DNA of 64,000 nucleotides, taken from positions 421,001 through 485,000 of the forward strand of contig JAOTOL010001503.1 in the NCBI GenBank assembly GCA_034440575.1, written 5' to 3'. This DNA comes from Imbricaverruca yamaguchii (Eukaryota; Arthropoda; Thecostraca; Neoverrucidae). The notes below the pieces were generated by a model. That model made no database searches, was not told the DNA's origin, and saw only the letters and a program-made list of their open reading frames with translations. The number at the start of each line of letters is the position of its first letter. Position 1 is the first letter of the stretch. Both the position numbers and the translations under genes were made by a program. Below, in pieces: positions 1 through 12,013 of the stretch.

Positions 1-282
1 GTGACTTCATATCGCTTTCTCAGAGGTAGCTGTACCACTGACGTGACCGCTCTCCCTTTCCAGTGGCAGTGCACCCACTGGCGTGCTGCGCCATCACTCA
101 GCGATTGCTGCTGTACCGATGTGCCCCCTGCTGGCGTCAGTCTGTATTATGGTGTCAATCCCCAAGCAGGAGATCTGCATGCCAATGTGATCGCTTCCCC
201 TCCACCTCTCCTCAGTAGCAGCTTCCCTATTAGCTTGCTCCCTCAAACGGCATTTCCCACTGACACTGTGTCAATCCGCCAG
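1..282 (+). other. Intron of the dumpy-like gene (3' part)
   Basis: This stretch precedes a splice acceptor AG at 281-282. It shows no EGF-like cysteine pattern, and the long frame that covers it is simply open by chance. It is read as the end of an intron whose donor lies upstream of the window. Confidence 0.6.
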
Positions 283-1158
283 CGGTGGCTCCGGACGTGT
301 GCAACCCGTCGCCATGCGGTCGCGGCGCCCGCTGTCAAGTGCTCGGCTCGCAGGCCGTCTGCTCGTGCCCGCCGGGCCTGTTCGGCTCTCCATACGTCGA
401 GTGCCGCCCGGAGTGCACCGTGAACTCGGACTGTGCCAACACGATGGCGTGCTCAGCGCTGCACTGTCGCGATCCGTGCCCGGGCCGTTGCGGAGTGTCG
501 GCTGTCTGCGACGTCTACAACCACCAGGCGGTATGCTCGTGCCCACCGCAGTACGTGGGCGACCCGCACGTGCAGTGCCGACTGCCGCCGCCGGCTGCCG
601 AGACAACTCCGCGGCCCGAATGCGTCTCGGACGACGAGTGCGCACTGACACAGTCGTGCGTCAGCCAGCGCTGCCGCAACCCGTGCTCGCTGTTCCCGGC
701 CGCGTGTGCCAGCAACGCCGTGTGCCGCGTCATCCGGCACCGGCAGGTGTGCTCGTGTCCTGACCAGATGACCGGCAACCCCAACGTGCTCTGCTACCAG
801 CTGGGCTGCCGCTCCGACTCCGAGTGCGCTCTCTCGGAGGCGTGCATCAGGCAGGAGTGCCAAGACCCGTGCCGCTTCGAGCAGTGCGGCACTAATGCGC
901 GCTGCCAGGTCACTAACCACCGCGCGCGCTGTCAGTGCCTGCCCTACGCGCTGGGCAACCCCTACACCGGCTGCCGGCGGCCCGAGTGCACCACCGATGA
1001 CCAGTGCGCCCTCTCGCACGCCTGTCGCGACGAGCGCTGCACGCCTGTCTGCTTCGGTGCGTGCGGCACAGCGGCCGAGTGTCGCGCGTTCAACCACCAC
1101 GCCAACTGCTACTGCCCGCCTGGCTACACCGGCAGCCCAGTCACAAGCTGCACACCCG
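283..1158 (+). CDS. dpy: Dumpy-like exon A: five DPY/EGF modules
   Basis: The exon encodes 292 codons of cysteine-rich repeats. Each repeat combines a DPY-like part (pattern C-x2-D-x-(D/E)-C, then AC, then C-x-NPC) with an EGF-like part ending CxCPxGYxGxP. The first module lacks its DPY half, so that half must lie in the preceding exon. The acceptor AG at 281-282 leaves two bases of a codon. The donor gttagt at 1159 leaves one base, so the exon is phase 1-1. Without splicing the frame meets TAG at 1161. Alternating DPY and EGF modules are the hallmark of insect Dumpy, a giant membrane-anchored apical matrix protein. The donor sits at the edge of a large 37-bp minisatellite whose first units resemble the donor itself. 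Orthology to dumpy is inferred from the whole-gene architecture, including the ZP domain further on. Confidence 0.88.
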
Positions 1159-4100
1159 GTTAGTACCTACCCACCCGGTAGTACCTACCCATCCGGTCAG
1201 TATCCACCCACCCAGCCACCATCCACACACCCAGTCAGCACCCACCCACCCGACCGCAAGCCGCACACCCAGTCAGTACCCACGCACCCCTCACCAGCCG
1301 CGCACTCAGTCGGTACACACGCACCCGTCACCAGCCGCGCACTCAGTCAGTGCACACGCACCCCTCACCAGCCGCGCACTCAGTCAGTACACACGCACCC
1401 GTCACCAGCCGCGCACTCAGTCAGTACACACGCACCTCTCACCAGCCGCACACTCAGTCAGTACACACGCACCCATCACCAGCCGCGCACTCAGTCAGTA
1501 CACACGCACCCATCACCAGCCGCACACTCAGTCAGTACACACGCACCCATCACTAGCCGCACACTCAGTCAGTACACACGCACCCATCACCAGCCGCGCA
1601 CTCAGTCAGTACACACGCACCCATCACTAGCCGCACACTCAGTCAGTACACACGCACCCATCACCAGCCGCGCACTCAGTCAGTACACACGCACCCGTCA
1701 CCAGCCGCACACTCAGTCAGTACACACGCACCCCTCACCAGCCGCGCACTCAGTCAGTACACACGCACCCATCACCAGCCGCACACTCAGTCAGTACACA
1801 CGCACCCATCACCAGCCGCGCACTCAGTCAGTACACACGCACCCGTCACCAGCCGCACACTCAGTCAGTACACACGCACCTCTCACCAGCCGCACACTCA
1901 GTCAGTACACACGCACCCGTCACCAGCCGCGCACTCAGTCAGTACACACGCACCCCTCACCAGCCGCACACTCAGTCAGTACACACGCACCTCTCACCAG
2001 CCGCGCACTCAGTCAGTACACACGCACCCGTCGCCAGCCGCGCACTCAGTCAGTACACACGCACCCATCACCAGCCGCACACTCAGTCAGTACACACGCA
2101 CCTCTCACCAGCCGCACACTCAGTCAGTACACACGCACCCGTCACCAGCCGCACACTCAGTCAGTACACACGCACCTCTCACCAGCCGCACACTCAGTCA
2201 GTACACACGCACCCATCACCAGCCGCACACTCAGTCAGTACACACGCACCCGTCACCAGCCGCACACTCAGTCAGTACACACGCACCCGTCACCAGCCGC
2301 ACACTCAGTCAGTACACACGCACCCGTCACCAGCCGCACACTCAGTCAGTACACACGCACCCATCACCAGCCGCGCACTCAGTCAGTACACACGCACCCG
2401 TCACCAGCCGCACACTCAGTCAGTACACACGCACCTCTCACCAGCCGCACACTCAGTCAGTACACACGCACCAGTCACCAGCCGCGCACTCAGTCAGTAC
2501 ACACGCCCCTCACCAGCCGCACACTCAGTCAGTACACACGCACCTCTCACCAGCCGCGCACTCAGTCAGTACACACGCACCCGTCGCCAGCCGCGCACTC
2601 AGTCAGTACACACGCACCCATCACCAGCCGCACACTCAGTCAGTACACACGCACCTCTCACCAGCCGCACACTCAGTCAGTACACACGCACCCGTCACCA
2701 GCCGCACACTCAGTCAGTACACACGCACCTCTCACCAGCCGCACACTCAGTCAGTACACACGCACCCATCACCAGCCGCACACTCAGTCAGTACACACGC
2801 ACCCCTCACCAGCCGCGCACTCAGTCAGTACACACGCACCCGTCACCAGCCGCACACTCAGTCAGTACACACGCACCTCTCACCAGCCGCACACTCAGTC
2901 AGTACACACGCACCTCTCACCAGCCGCACACTCAGTCAGTACACACGCACCCATCACCAGCCGCGCGCTCAGTCAGTACACACGCACCTCTCACCAGCCG
3001 CACACTCAGTCAGTACACACGCACCTCTCACCAGCCGCACACTCAGTCAGTACACACGCACCCATCACCAGCCGCGCACTCAGTCAGTACACACACCCCT
3101 CACCAGCCGCGCACTCAGTCAGTACACACGCACCCGTCACCAGCCGCACACTCAGTCAGTACACACGCACCCATCACCAGCCGCGCACTCAGTCAGTACA
3201 CACGCACCCGTCACCAGCCGCACACTCAGTCAGTACACACGCACCCCTCACCAGCCGCGCACTCAGTCAGTACACACGCACCCCTCACCAGCCGCACACT
3301 CAGTCAGTACACACGCACCCATCACCAGCCGCGCACTCAGTCAGTACACACGCACCTCTCACCTACCAGCCGCACTCAGTCAGTACACACGCACCCGTCA
3401 CCAGCCGCACACTCAGTCAGTACACACGCACCCATCACCAGCCGCGCACTCAGTCAGTACACACGCACCCCTCACCAGCCGCACACTCAGTCAGTACACA
3501 CGCACCCGTCACCAGCCGCACACTCAGTCAGTACACACGCACCCGTCACCAGCCGCACACTCAGTCAGTACACACGCACCCCTCACCAGCCGCACACTCA
3601 GTCAGTACACACGCACCCCTCACCAGCCGCACACTCAGTCAGTACACACGCACCCTCACCAGCCGCACACTCAGTCAGTACACACGCACCTCTCACCAGC
3701 CGCGCACTCAGTCAGTACACACGCACCCATCACCAGCCGCGCACTCAGTCAGTACACACGCACCCCTCACCAGCCGCACACTCAGTCAGTACACACGCAC
3801 CCGTCACCAGCCGCGCACTCAGTCAGTACACACGCACCCGTCACCAGCCGCACACTCAGTCAGTACACACGCACCCGTCACCAGCCGCACACTCAGTCAG
3901 TACACACGCACCCATCACCAGCCGCGCACTCAGTCAGTACACACGCACCCGTCACCAGCCGCACACTCAGTCAGTACACACGCACCCGTCACCAGCCGCG
4001 CACTCAGTCAGTACACACGCACCCGTCACCAGCCGCACACTCAGTCAGTACACACGCACCCATCACCAGCCGCACACTCAGTCAGTCACACGCACCTCTC

Positions 4101-5353
4101 ACCAGCCGCGCACTCAGTCAGTACACACGCACCCGTCACCAGCCGCACACTCAGTCAGTACACACACACCCGTCACCAGCCGCACACTCAGTCAGTACAC
4201 ACGCACCCGTCACCAGCCGCACACTCAGTCAGTACACACGCACCCCTCACCAGCCGCACACTCAGTCAGTACACACGCACCCGTCACCAGCCGCACACTC
4301 AGTCAGTACACACGCACCCATCACCAGCCGCACACTCAGTCAGTACACACGCACCCGTCACCAGCCGCACACTCAGTCAGTACACACGCACCCTCACCAG
4401 CCGCACACTCATCAGTACACACGCACCCTCACCAGCCGCACACTCAGTCAGTACACACGCACCCGTCACCAGCCGCACACTCAGTCAGTACACACGCACC
4501 CATCACCAGCCGCACACTCAGTCAGTACACACGCACCCCTCACCAGCCGCACACTCAGTCAGTACACACGCACCCATCACCAGCCGCACACTCAGTCAGT
4601 ACACACGCACCCGTCACCAGCCGCACACTCAGTCAGTACACACGCACCCATCACCAGCCGCACACTCAGTCAGTACACACGCACCCGTCACCAGCCGCAC
4701 ACTCATCAGTACACACGCACCCCTCACCAGCCGCACACTCAGTCAGTACACACGCACCCTCACCAGCCGCACACTCAGTCAGTACACACGCACCCTCACC
4801 AGCCGCGCACTCAGTCAGTACACACGCACCCCTCACCAGCCGCACACTCAGTCAGTACACACGCACCCGTCACCAGCCGCACACTCAGTCAGTACACACG
4901 CACCCGTCACCAGCCGCACACTCAGTCAGTACACACGCACCCATCACCAGCCGCACACTCAGTCAGTACACACGCACCTCTCACCAGCCGCGCACTCAGT
5001 CAGTACACACGCACCCGTCACCAGCCGCACACTCAGTCAGTACACACGCACCCGTCACCAGCCGCGCACCCGGCCACCAGCTGCACACCAGTTCAAACAT
5101 GGTAGCAGTCGGTGTACAACGTAAGCACTAGTGATACATCCAACCAGTACCGGCGACGCCGACATTGGTGGTGTACCAGATCAGTCTCCACTAGCGCTGT
5201 GCACTGACTGACGGCTCGGCGCGCCGACGCCGCGTATGGGCCAGCTCAGTTTCCAACCAAACAGTAGCACTCACTGTTGCCACTGCACCGTCTGTGCTGG
5301 TGCACTGTGCTGGTGCTGGTGCTGGCGCATTGACTGGTGGTGATGTTTGCCAG
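1159..5353 (+). repeat. Intron with 37-bp minisatellite, about 100 copies
   Basis: From about 1262 to 5078 a 37-bp unit (core CAGTCAGTACACACGCACC followed by a CACCAGCCGCA word) repeats head to tail, with C/T and A/G variants and a few short units. The unit has no stop codon in any + frame, so a spurious 1409-codon ORF runs through it. The segment 1153-1260 is a degenerate lead-in with repeated CCGGTNAGTACCTACC-like words that include the exon A donor. The remaining 5080-5353 shows no recognisable feature. Confidence 0.9.
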
Positions 5354-5572
5354 TGCCGGCCGAGGAGAAGCCGACGGTCGGGTGCACCAGCGACGCCGAG
5401 TGTCCGGCCCACCGGGCGTGCATCAACACGCGCTGCGTGGACCTCTGTCAGACGATCGAGCCGTGTGGTCAGAGCGCCAGCTGCCGCGTGGTGAACAGCC
5501 TGCCGTCCCGCACCATGGTTTGCCAGTGTCTGCCCGGCTTCGTCGGGGACGCCGACGTCGAGTGTCGTCCAC
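5354..5572 (+). CDS. dpy: Dumpy-like exon B: one DPY/EGF module
   Basis: This exon encodes 73 codons and one module of the long-loop subtype. A DPY half beginning GCTSDAEC is followed by an EGF half in which the usual HRAxC word is replaced by VVNSLPSRTMVCQC. The acceptor is AG at 5352-5353 and the donor gtgagt at 5573; both are phase 1. The sequence following the donor repeats the motif CGTGAGTG several times with about 28-bp spacing, so the true donor is the first of a row of look-alikes. The phase and module boundary match all neighbouring exons, which supports the model. Confidence 0.85.
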
Positions 5573-5900
5573 GTGAGTGCCTCCCTGTGTCCGGCGCTCA
5601 CAAGAGTGCCACAGGGGGCTGTAGCTGACGTGAGTGCTGCAGTGTGCTGTAGCTTACGTGAGTGGCACAGGGGCTGTAACCTGCATGAGCGCCACAGGGG
5701 GCTGTAGCTTGCGTGAGTGCCACAGGGGCTGTAACTTACGTGAGTGCCACAGGGAACTGCAGCTCGCGTGAGTGTAGCAGGGGGATGCAACTTCCGCGAG
5801 TGATGCAGGGGCCGCAGCTTATTGCATGAGTGTCGCAGGGGTCTGTAGCTTGCGTGAGTGCTACATGGGCTGCAGCTTGTGACTGCTGAAGGAGGCGCCG
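5573..5900 (+). repeat. Short about 28-bp tandem array repeating the donor motif
   Basis: Degenerate units of the form GTGAGTGCCACAGGGGCTGT, followed by AGCTTAC-like sequence, recur about ten times beginning at the exon B donor. Several units keep a near-consensus 5' splice site. Confidence 0.75.
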
Positions 5901-6637
5901 TCCGCGTGTGTGCTTTTTTGCGGAGGCTGTATGGCGTTACTAGTGGAGAAACAGTATTCGGGATGCTGCCTCCCTTGTAATATACCAAGTTTATCCTGAG
6001 CACAGTCTTAGCTTTTGAAATTTGCTTTGTGATGATGGAAGCATCGTTTTTATGCGGGAACTGGGTTGTGTATTTGCTTGCATCTAATGTATGAGTAATT
6101 TAATTACCATACGTTGTAAATACTTCTCCCTTCGACTGCATTTGTACATGTCTGCTGCTTTGTGTTTCCTACATATAACACAGATGTTCCCTGCCCATGT
6201 GGATGGCTAACAAGGCGTTCTGTATCGTTGCAGGTGATTAACTTGCTAACAACATGAGACTACAATAATCACCCTGATCCTTACCAGCATCTTTCGCATG
6301 CTCGCATACACCGGCGTCGCACTTAACAAGTCTGTTTCAGGCTCCTCCGTCCTCCTCCCATTGTTGGATAGTGCATTGGCTGGCATGCTAAAACCACAGA
6401 CTGTAACATCACATCCATGGAGTTTTACCATCATTCGTGTTTGCCTGTGTCAAAGTTGAAACGCCTGATGACCTGTCTCACGCAGCGTATTTTTCAGGAG
6501 CCCTACTCCTGGCCCTCACCTCCTTCGTTAACAACATGCCAAAGTGTCGCGTGCTGTGCCGGCGCCGTCCGCCAGTGTCGCGTGCTGTGCCGGCGCCGTC
6601 CGCCAGTGTCGCGTGCTGTGCCGGCGGTGTCCGCCAG
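5901..6637 (+). other. Rest of intron; triplicated acceptor region at the end
   Basis: Positions 5901-6540 are unremarkable AT-richer intron. Positions about 6543-6637 hold three tandem copies of a 31-bp unit, each ending CCGCCAG. Only the last copy gives a phase-1 acceptor for exon C. Confidence 0.7.
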
Positions 6638-6895
6638 TGCCTGTGCTGACCAGTATGGCCGCCGCAGCGCCACCACCGCCGGCCGCTGGCTGTGCCGCCA
6701 ACTCAGAGTGTCCCGCCACCGAGGCGTGCCGCAACCAGGCCTGCATCGACCCGTGCCGCCTGCTCAACCCGTGCGGCTCCAACGCCATGTGCCGAGTCGT
6801 CGGTCACGTGCCCACCTGCTCGTGCCCGACCGACGACGACGACGATGACGACGACGACAAATGGATAGGCGACCCGTACTCTGGCTGCTACCAGG
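6638..6895 (+). CDS. dpy: Dumpy-like exon C with poly-aspartate insertion
   Basis: The exon encodes 86 codons: a short Ala/Pro linker, then one DPY/EGF module beginning GCAANSEC. Between the final CSCP word and the GDPYSGC word there is an inserted run of nine aspartates followed by lysine (about 6831-6861), made of GAC/GAT codons. The normal spacing at this place is about three to five residues. The acceptor (AG 6636-6637) and donor (gtgagt at 6896) are both phase 1. Two upstream copies of the acceptor region would give other phases and are disfavoured. The expansion is in frame, so the exon remains functional on paper. Confidence 0.82.
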
Positions 6896-9000
6896 GTGAG
6901 TGACGCTTTCGGTGGTGGCTGGTCTTGATAGTGTAGAGTGGTGTCAAGTGGACTGCCACGATGTCGAGTGGCCTGTCCCGGCGTCAGGTAGCCTGTCCCG
7001 GTGTCAGACTGACTGCCCCGGTGTCTGGTGGCCTATCCAGATGTCAGACGGACTGCCCCGTTATCGGGTGGCCTGTCCCGGTGTCAGACGGACTGCTCCG
7101 GTGTCGGGTGGCCTGTCCCGGTGTCAGACTGACTGCCCCGGTGTCAGACTGACTGCCCCGGTGTCAGACTGACTGCCCCGGTGTTGGGTGGCCTGTCCTG
7201 GTTTCAGACGGACTGCCCCGTTATCGGGTGGCCTGTCCCGGCGTCAGACTGACTGCCCCGGTGTCGGGTGGCCTGTCCCGGTGTCAGACTGACTGCCCCG
7301 GTGTCTGGTGGCCTATCCAGATGTCAGACGGACTGCCTCGTTATCGGGTGGCCTGTCCCGGTGTCAGACGGACTGCTCCGGTGTCGGGTGGCCTGTCCCG
7401 GCGTCAGACTGACTGCCCCGGTGTCGGGTGGCCTGTCCCGGTGTCAGACGGACTGCCCCGGTGTCGGGTGGCCTGTCCCGGTGTCAGACGGACTGCTCCG
7501 GTGTCGGGTGGGCTGTCCCGGCGTCAGACTGACTGCCCCGTTATCGGGTGGCCTGTCCTGGTGTCAGACGGACTGCTCCGGTGTCGGGTGGCCTGTCCCG
7601 GTGTCAGACTGACTGCCCCGGTGTCAGACTGACTGCCCCGGTGTCAGACTGACTGCCCCGGTGTTGGGTGGCCTGTCCTGGTTTCAGACGGACTGCCCCG
7701 TTATCGGGTGGCCTGTCCCGGTGTCAGACGGACTGCCCCGGTGTCGGGTGGCCTGTCCCGGTGTCAGACGGACTGCCCCGGTGTCGGGTGGCCTGTCCCG
7801 GTGTCAGACGGACTGCTCCGGTGTCGGGTGGCCTGTCCCGGCGTCAGACTGACTGCTCCGGTGTCGGGTGGCCTGTCCCGGTGTCAGACGGACTGCCCCG
7901 GTGTCGGGTGGCCTGTCCCGGTGTCAGACGGACTGCTCCGGTGTCGGGTGGGCTGTCCCGGCGTCAGACTGACTGCCCCGTTATCGGGTGGCCTGTCCTG
8001 GTGTCAGACGGACTGCTCCGGTGTCGGGTGGCCTGTCCCGGTGTCAGACTGACTGCCCCGGTGTCAGACTGACTGCCCCGGTGTCAGACTGACTGCCCCG
8101 GTGTTGGGTGGCCTGTCCTGGTTTCAGACGGACTGCCCCGTTATCGGGTGGCCTGTCCCGGTGTCAGACGGACTGCCCCGGTGTCGGGTGGCCTGTCCCG
8201 GTGTCAGACGGACTGCCCCGGTGTCGGGTGGCCTGTCCCGGTGTCAGACCGACTGCTCCGGTGTCGGGTGGCCTGTCCCGGCGTCAGACTGACTGCCCCG
8301 GTGTCGGGTGGCCTGTCCCGGTGTCAGACGGACTGATCCGGTGTCGGGTGGCCTGTCCCGGTGTCAGACGGACTGATCCGGTGTCGGGTGGGCTGTCCCG
8401 GCGTCAGACTGACTGCCCCGTTATCGGGTGGCCTGTCCCGGTGTCAGACGGACTGCCCCGGTGTCGGGTGGCCTGTCCCGGTGTCAGACGGACTGCCCCG
8501 GTGTCAGACTGACTGCCCCGGTGTCAGACTGACTGCCCCGGTGTTGGGTGGCCTGTCCTGGTTTCAGACGGACTGCCCCGTTATCGGGTGGCCTGTCCCG
8601 GCGTCAGACTGACTGCCCCGGTGTCGGGTGGCCTGTCCCGGTGTCAGACGGACTGCCCCGGTGTCGGGTGGCCTGTCCCGGCGTCAGACTGACTGCCCCG
8701 TTATCGGGTGGCCTGTCCCGGCGTCAGACTGACTGCCCCGGTGTCGGGTGGCCTGTCCCGGCGTCAGACTGACTGCCCCGGTGTCGGGTGGCCTGTCCCG
8801 GTGTCAGACGGACTGCTCCGGTGTCGGGTGGCCTGTCCTGGTGTCAGACGGACTGCCCCGGTGTCGGGTGGCCTGTCCCGGTGTCAGACGGACTGTTCCG
8901 GTGTCGGGTGGCCTGTCCCGATGTCAGACTGACTGCCCCGGTGTCGGGTAGCCTGTCCCGGTGTCAGACGGATTGCCCCGGCATCAGACGGATTGATCTG
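6896..9000 (+). repeat. 40-bp minisatellite, about 50 copies, with higher-order period
   Basis: From about 6970 to 8990 a 40-bp unit repeats, itself made of two related 20-bp halves (GTGTCGGGTGGCCTGTCCCG and GTGTCAGACGGACTGCCCCG). A marked variant block containing GTGTTGGGTG and GTTTCAGACG recurs at about 7181, 7661, 8101 and 8541. This shows a 440-480-bp higher-order repeat. The array lies wholly inside an intron. Confidence 0.92.
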
Positions 9001-11020
9001 TTGTTGGCGCCGGTTGTCTCAGACGTGAATGTGCACTAACCACGGGCTAACTAATGCGCCATTGCACTGCATCCATGCATATATCGGCTGGTTATAATCG
9101 ATGAACGCTATCAGTTGGTTAGATCAACGACAGATTAGCTGTGACCAGTTGGTTTATCGTTGCTTAGCTGTACCGAACCTCCCACCATGTCTGATCACAC
9201 TGTTGCCTTGAACTATGCGGAATGCTCTAAGAGAATAAGCGATCGGTGCGGGAAGGCCTCCGCTAATCACGTTTCACAGTGCTGTTTGTGACACTAAGCT
9301 GGTGCTAGTGGTGATGCAGGGATGCCCGCTGCGTATTATGCTGAATACGTTTAGCTTGACATTTAACACGCGTCATGGAGGGCCTCTGAAAATTACGCGC
9401 ACTGGAGGGGACGGATTCGCCCCCCCCCCCTCATAAGATCTCGGCTCCTATTAAGGCTGGAGCAACGAAATTCGCAGGGTGGATGGACACGGTAGTAAAT
9501 TTGTACTGGTATGTTGAACTATTCCCAACTGAAAACCAGGCATAGTTTGACCAAATGTTTGGTCTGATCTTTGGGCTTATACTATTGTTAATGTTCCTCA
9601 TAGTTGGTAACTAAGTGCCCATGCCTGGAGTTGGTATGTGGTCTGGCTTGGTTCCTGCTAATCTTAGTTTGTCATTTTCCATATCCACTGTGAAAATATG
9701 CCTTGAAAATATGAACTTGGATCCCCTGACTTTATGAGAGATCTCCAGCCCTGCAAGTGCTAAGGAAGTTTGTTTGGGAGAGTGGAAGGAGATGCTGGCA
9801 ATCTCTAAATGTGACCAGCTATGACTAAATTGAATAATTGGTTGACACATGTGAAAATTTTGTTGGTGTTTTTTTTCTCAATTGCAATGCTCTATGGTGT
9901 TTTTAGAGCCTCTGAAACCCTGAACAAACTTTAATTTGTATCATATTATAAACTTGGATCCTTAGTGTGTGAACCAATGTATTTCCAGGTTTAGCAAATG
10001 TATAGTTTTTGTCTGGCCAAAAAATTGATTTGGTTATTCTTAAGTTCCTCTCTCCGATGTCCTGTGCTTCTGTAGAATGGGTAAATGTAGCCATACCCAT
10101 TTTAGGGAACGCTCATGATAATGCATGCAAGACATATTATTGTGCTTTAAGTTATTCACAGGACATGTTTTACGCATGTCCTGTTAATTCCAGAAAGCAA
10201 ACAAAGGGGTCATTTGGAATGTTTCAATTTTTCGATTAACAAGTGATCCGTTGGATTGTGATTTTATGTTGTCAAGTTTGAAAAAGAAAACAGAACAATT
10301 TTCCACTTTTTGTTGTGTGAGAAATTGTTATTTTTCATTATGGTTAGGCTGGACTAGGAAATGGGCATATTACATTATATTTTACACCCAATTTTTACGC
10401 CATGTTGCCTAGCTCAAAGCCACTTTCTTTGTGTTATTTTGTTTGCCAGCTGAAAAGTAAGCATTTGGAGAGGAAATTAGTGGTCACATCATCACTTTTA
10501 TAGCGAGTATATTGGTAAAAATCTAAGAGTCCAAAAAATACCTTAAAGCACAATTACCTGGATATTTTTGTGTGAAATGCATAGGTACCAAACAAGTTCC
10601 GAATGTTGGGAACTGAAAAATAGAGTGGTCGAAATCCGAGTTTTTTTGGGGGTGCAGTGGTGACTTCCTCACCTGATTTCGATGCCTCGGACCTCCCCTG
10701 ATTAATGATGTTTTGGACATTACTAATGATGCAATACAGATGTCAGATCCACAATTTGACCTCAGGTCACCTATATATAGGAACACTTTATCAGGTCATT
10801 ACCTGCTCCAGTTACCGGGCTGCCCACCCGACTGCTCTGTTGGGCGGCTCGGCACAATTGGCTTCACAAAGAAAGGAGTGAAATACATGAATGAAGTATG
10901 GAAACGATTAGGCACACAATGACAAACAGTAGATTTCCGGTTGTGTAGGAAGTAACATGCAAAGCGATATCAATCGCATGACAGTCATTTATGACAACAT
11001 TCCAGTTGACCATGTTTGGT
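9001..11020 (+). other. Intron sequence, mostly unrecognised
   Basis: No coding exon can be supported here. A C-run occurs at 9421-9430. The segment about 10,380-10,560 (words such as TTTGTGTTATTTTG and AGGAAATTAGTGGTCACATC) resembles copies near 54.59 kb and 55.80 kb, so it is a member of a dispersed repeat family. Confidence 0.55.
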
Positions 11021-11024
11021 TCCA

Positions 11025-11805
11025 TTAGCCCGTCATGAACTTGACCTGACTCGACCTCAGCGACTTAACATGACTGTTAAATTATACAACATGACAATAT
11101 GCATCAAACAATTCGCTAGAGTTATCAAGAACACTTCCCTTTTGCCAATCTACGGGAAGGGCATCAGCGCCGATTTGTGTGGTCTGGTGCTGCGAATTTT
11201 GTTTTACTTTAACGGCCCCTGACTTGAAAAACTTTCGGCCGATTTTCATTTTTCTTGCTTTAAACAATGCGCCGGTCATTTCTAAGCATGCACGAAAAAA
11301 GCATTCGTGCAATATGGAGTTACTTACGTACGATTGGTTGCATATTGCGGTTCAGAGGCGCATCGACTGCTGTTACTTGCGTACGAAAAATCGGAGGGGT
11401 GGGCGGATTTCGCCCTCCACCCATTCTGGGTGTGTGTTAGCCTGTCACGAACTTGACCTGACTTGACCTCGGTGACTTGACATGACTTTGAAACAACGTA
11501 GCATAACAATATGCATCAAACAAGTCGATAGTGTTGCCAAGAACACTTCCTTTTTGCCAATATACGGGAAGCGCATCAGCCTGATATTTCTGGTCTGGTG
11601 CTGATTTTTTTACTTTAACGACCCCTAACTCGAAATTCTTTGGTCGATTTTCGTTTTTCTTACCCTAAACAACGAGACGGCCATTTCTAAGCAGGTACAC
11701 AAAGAATGGCGTATATCGGCCGGTAAAACCCGGAATTAACTACGAAAAACCGGAGGGGTGGGCGGATTTCGCCCCCACGCCCTCCAGGGCGCGTGTTAAC
11801 TCGGC
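11025..11805 (+). repeat. Diverged about 410-bp tandem duplication in the intron
   Basis: Two copies (about 11,025-11,430 and 11,435-11,805) share ordered words: GAACTTGACCTGACT, ATGCATCAAACAA, AAGAACACTTCC, TTTGCCAAT-TACGGGAAG, GTCTGGTGCTG, TTTACTTTAACG and a shared end GGAGGGGTGGGCGGATTTCGCCC. They are clearly homologous but diverged. The copies look like old transposable-element sequence; no coding capacity is seen. Confidence 0.8.
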
Positions 11806-12013
11806 TGTTGTAAACACACAAAGCTAGACTGGTTTAGCCAGTGCAGTAGCTGCTAACCGCTACCAGACCACTACCATGGATGTGGTGCGGCAAGTGATGC
11901 GTTTCGCCTGCGCCACGCCACATAACCCTGTGCTAGCAGGCGCCGCCGGTGGCTAGTGGTGTCCGTGCCGTGCACTAGCCCTGGCTGCCGACACGCAGCC
12001 ACAGCCACGTTCC

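Noticed and set aside
895..5124. A 1409-codon ORF rich in Ser, Thr, His and Pro
   Set aside because: It is produced by a stop-free 37-bp minisatellite, starts in the wrong frame of exon A and is flanked by good phase-1 splice sites, so it is treated as intron.
6900..9039. Many ORFs of 60-134 codons with GLSRCQTDCPG repeats
   Set aside because: They arise from the 40-bp intronic minisatellite and shift between frames; their Cys spacing is a coincidence of the repeat, not the EGF pattern.
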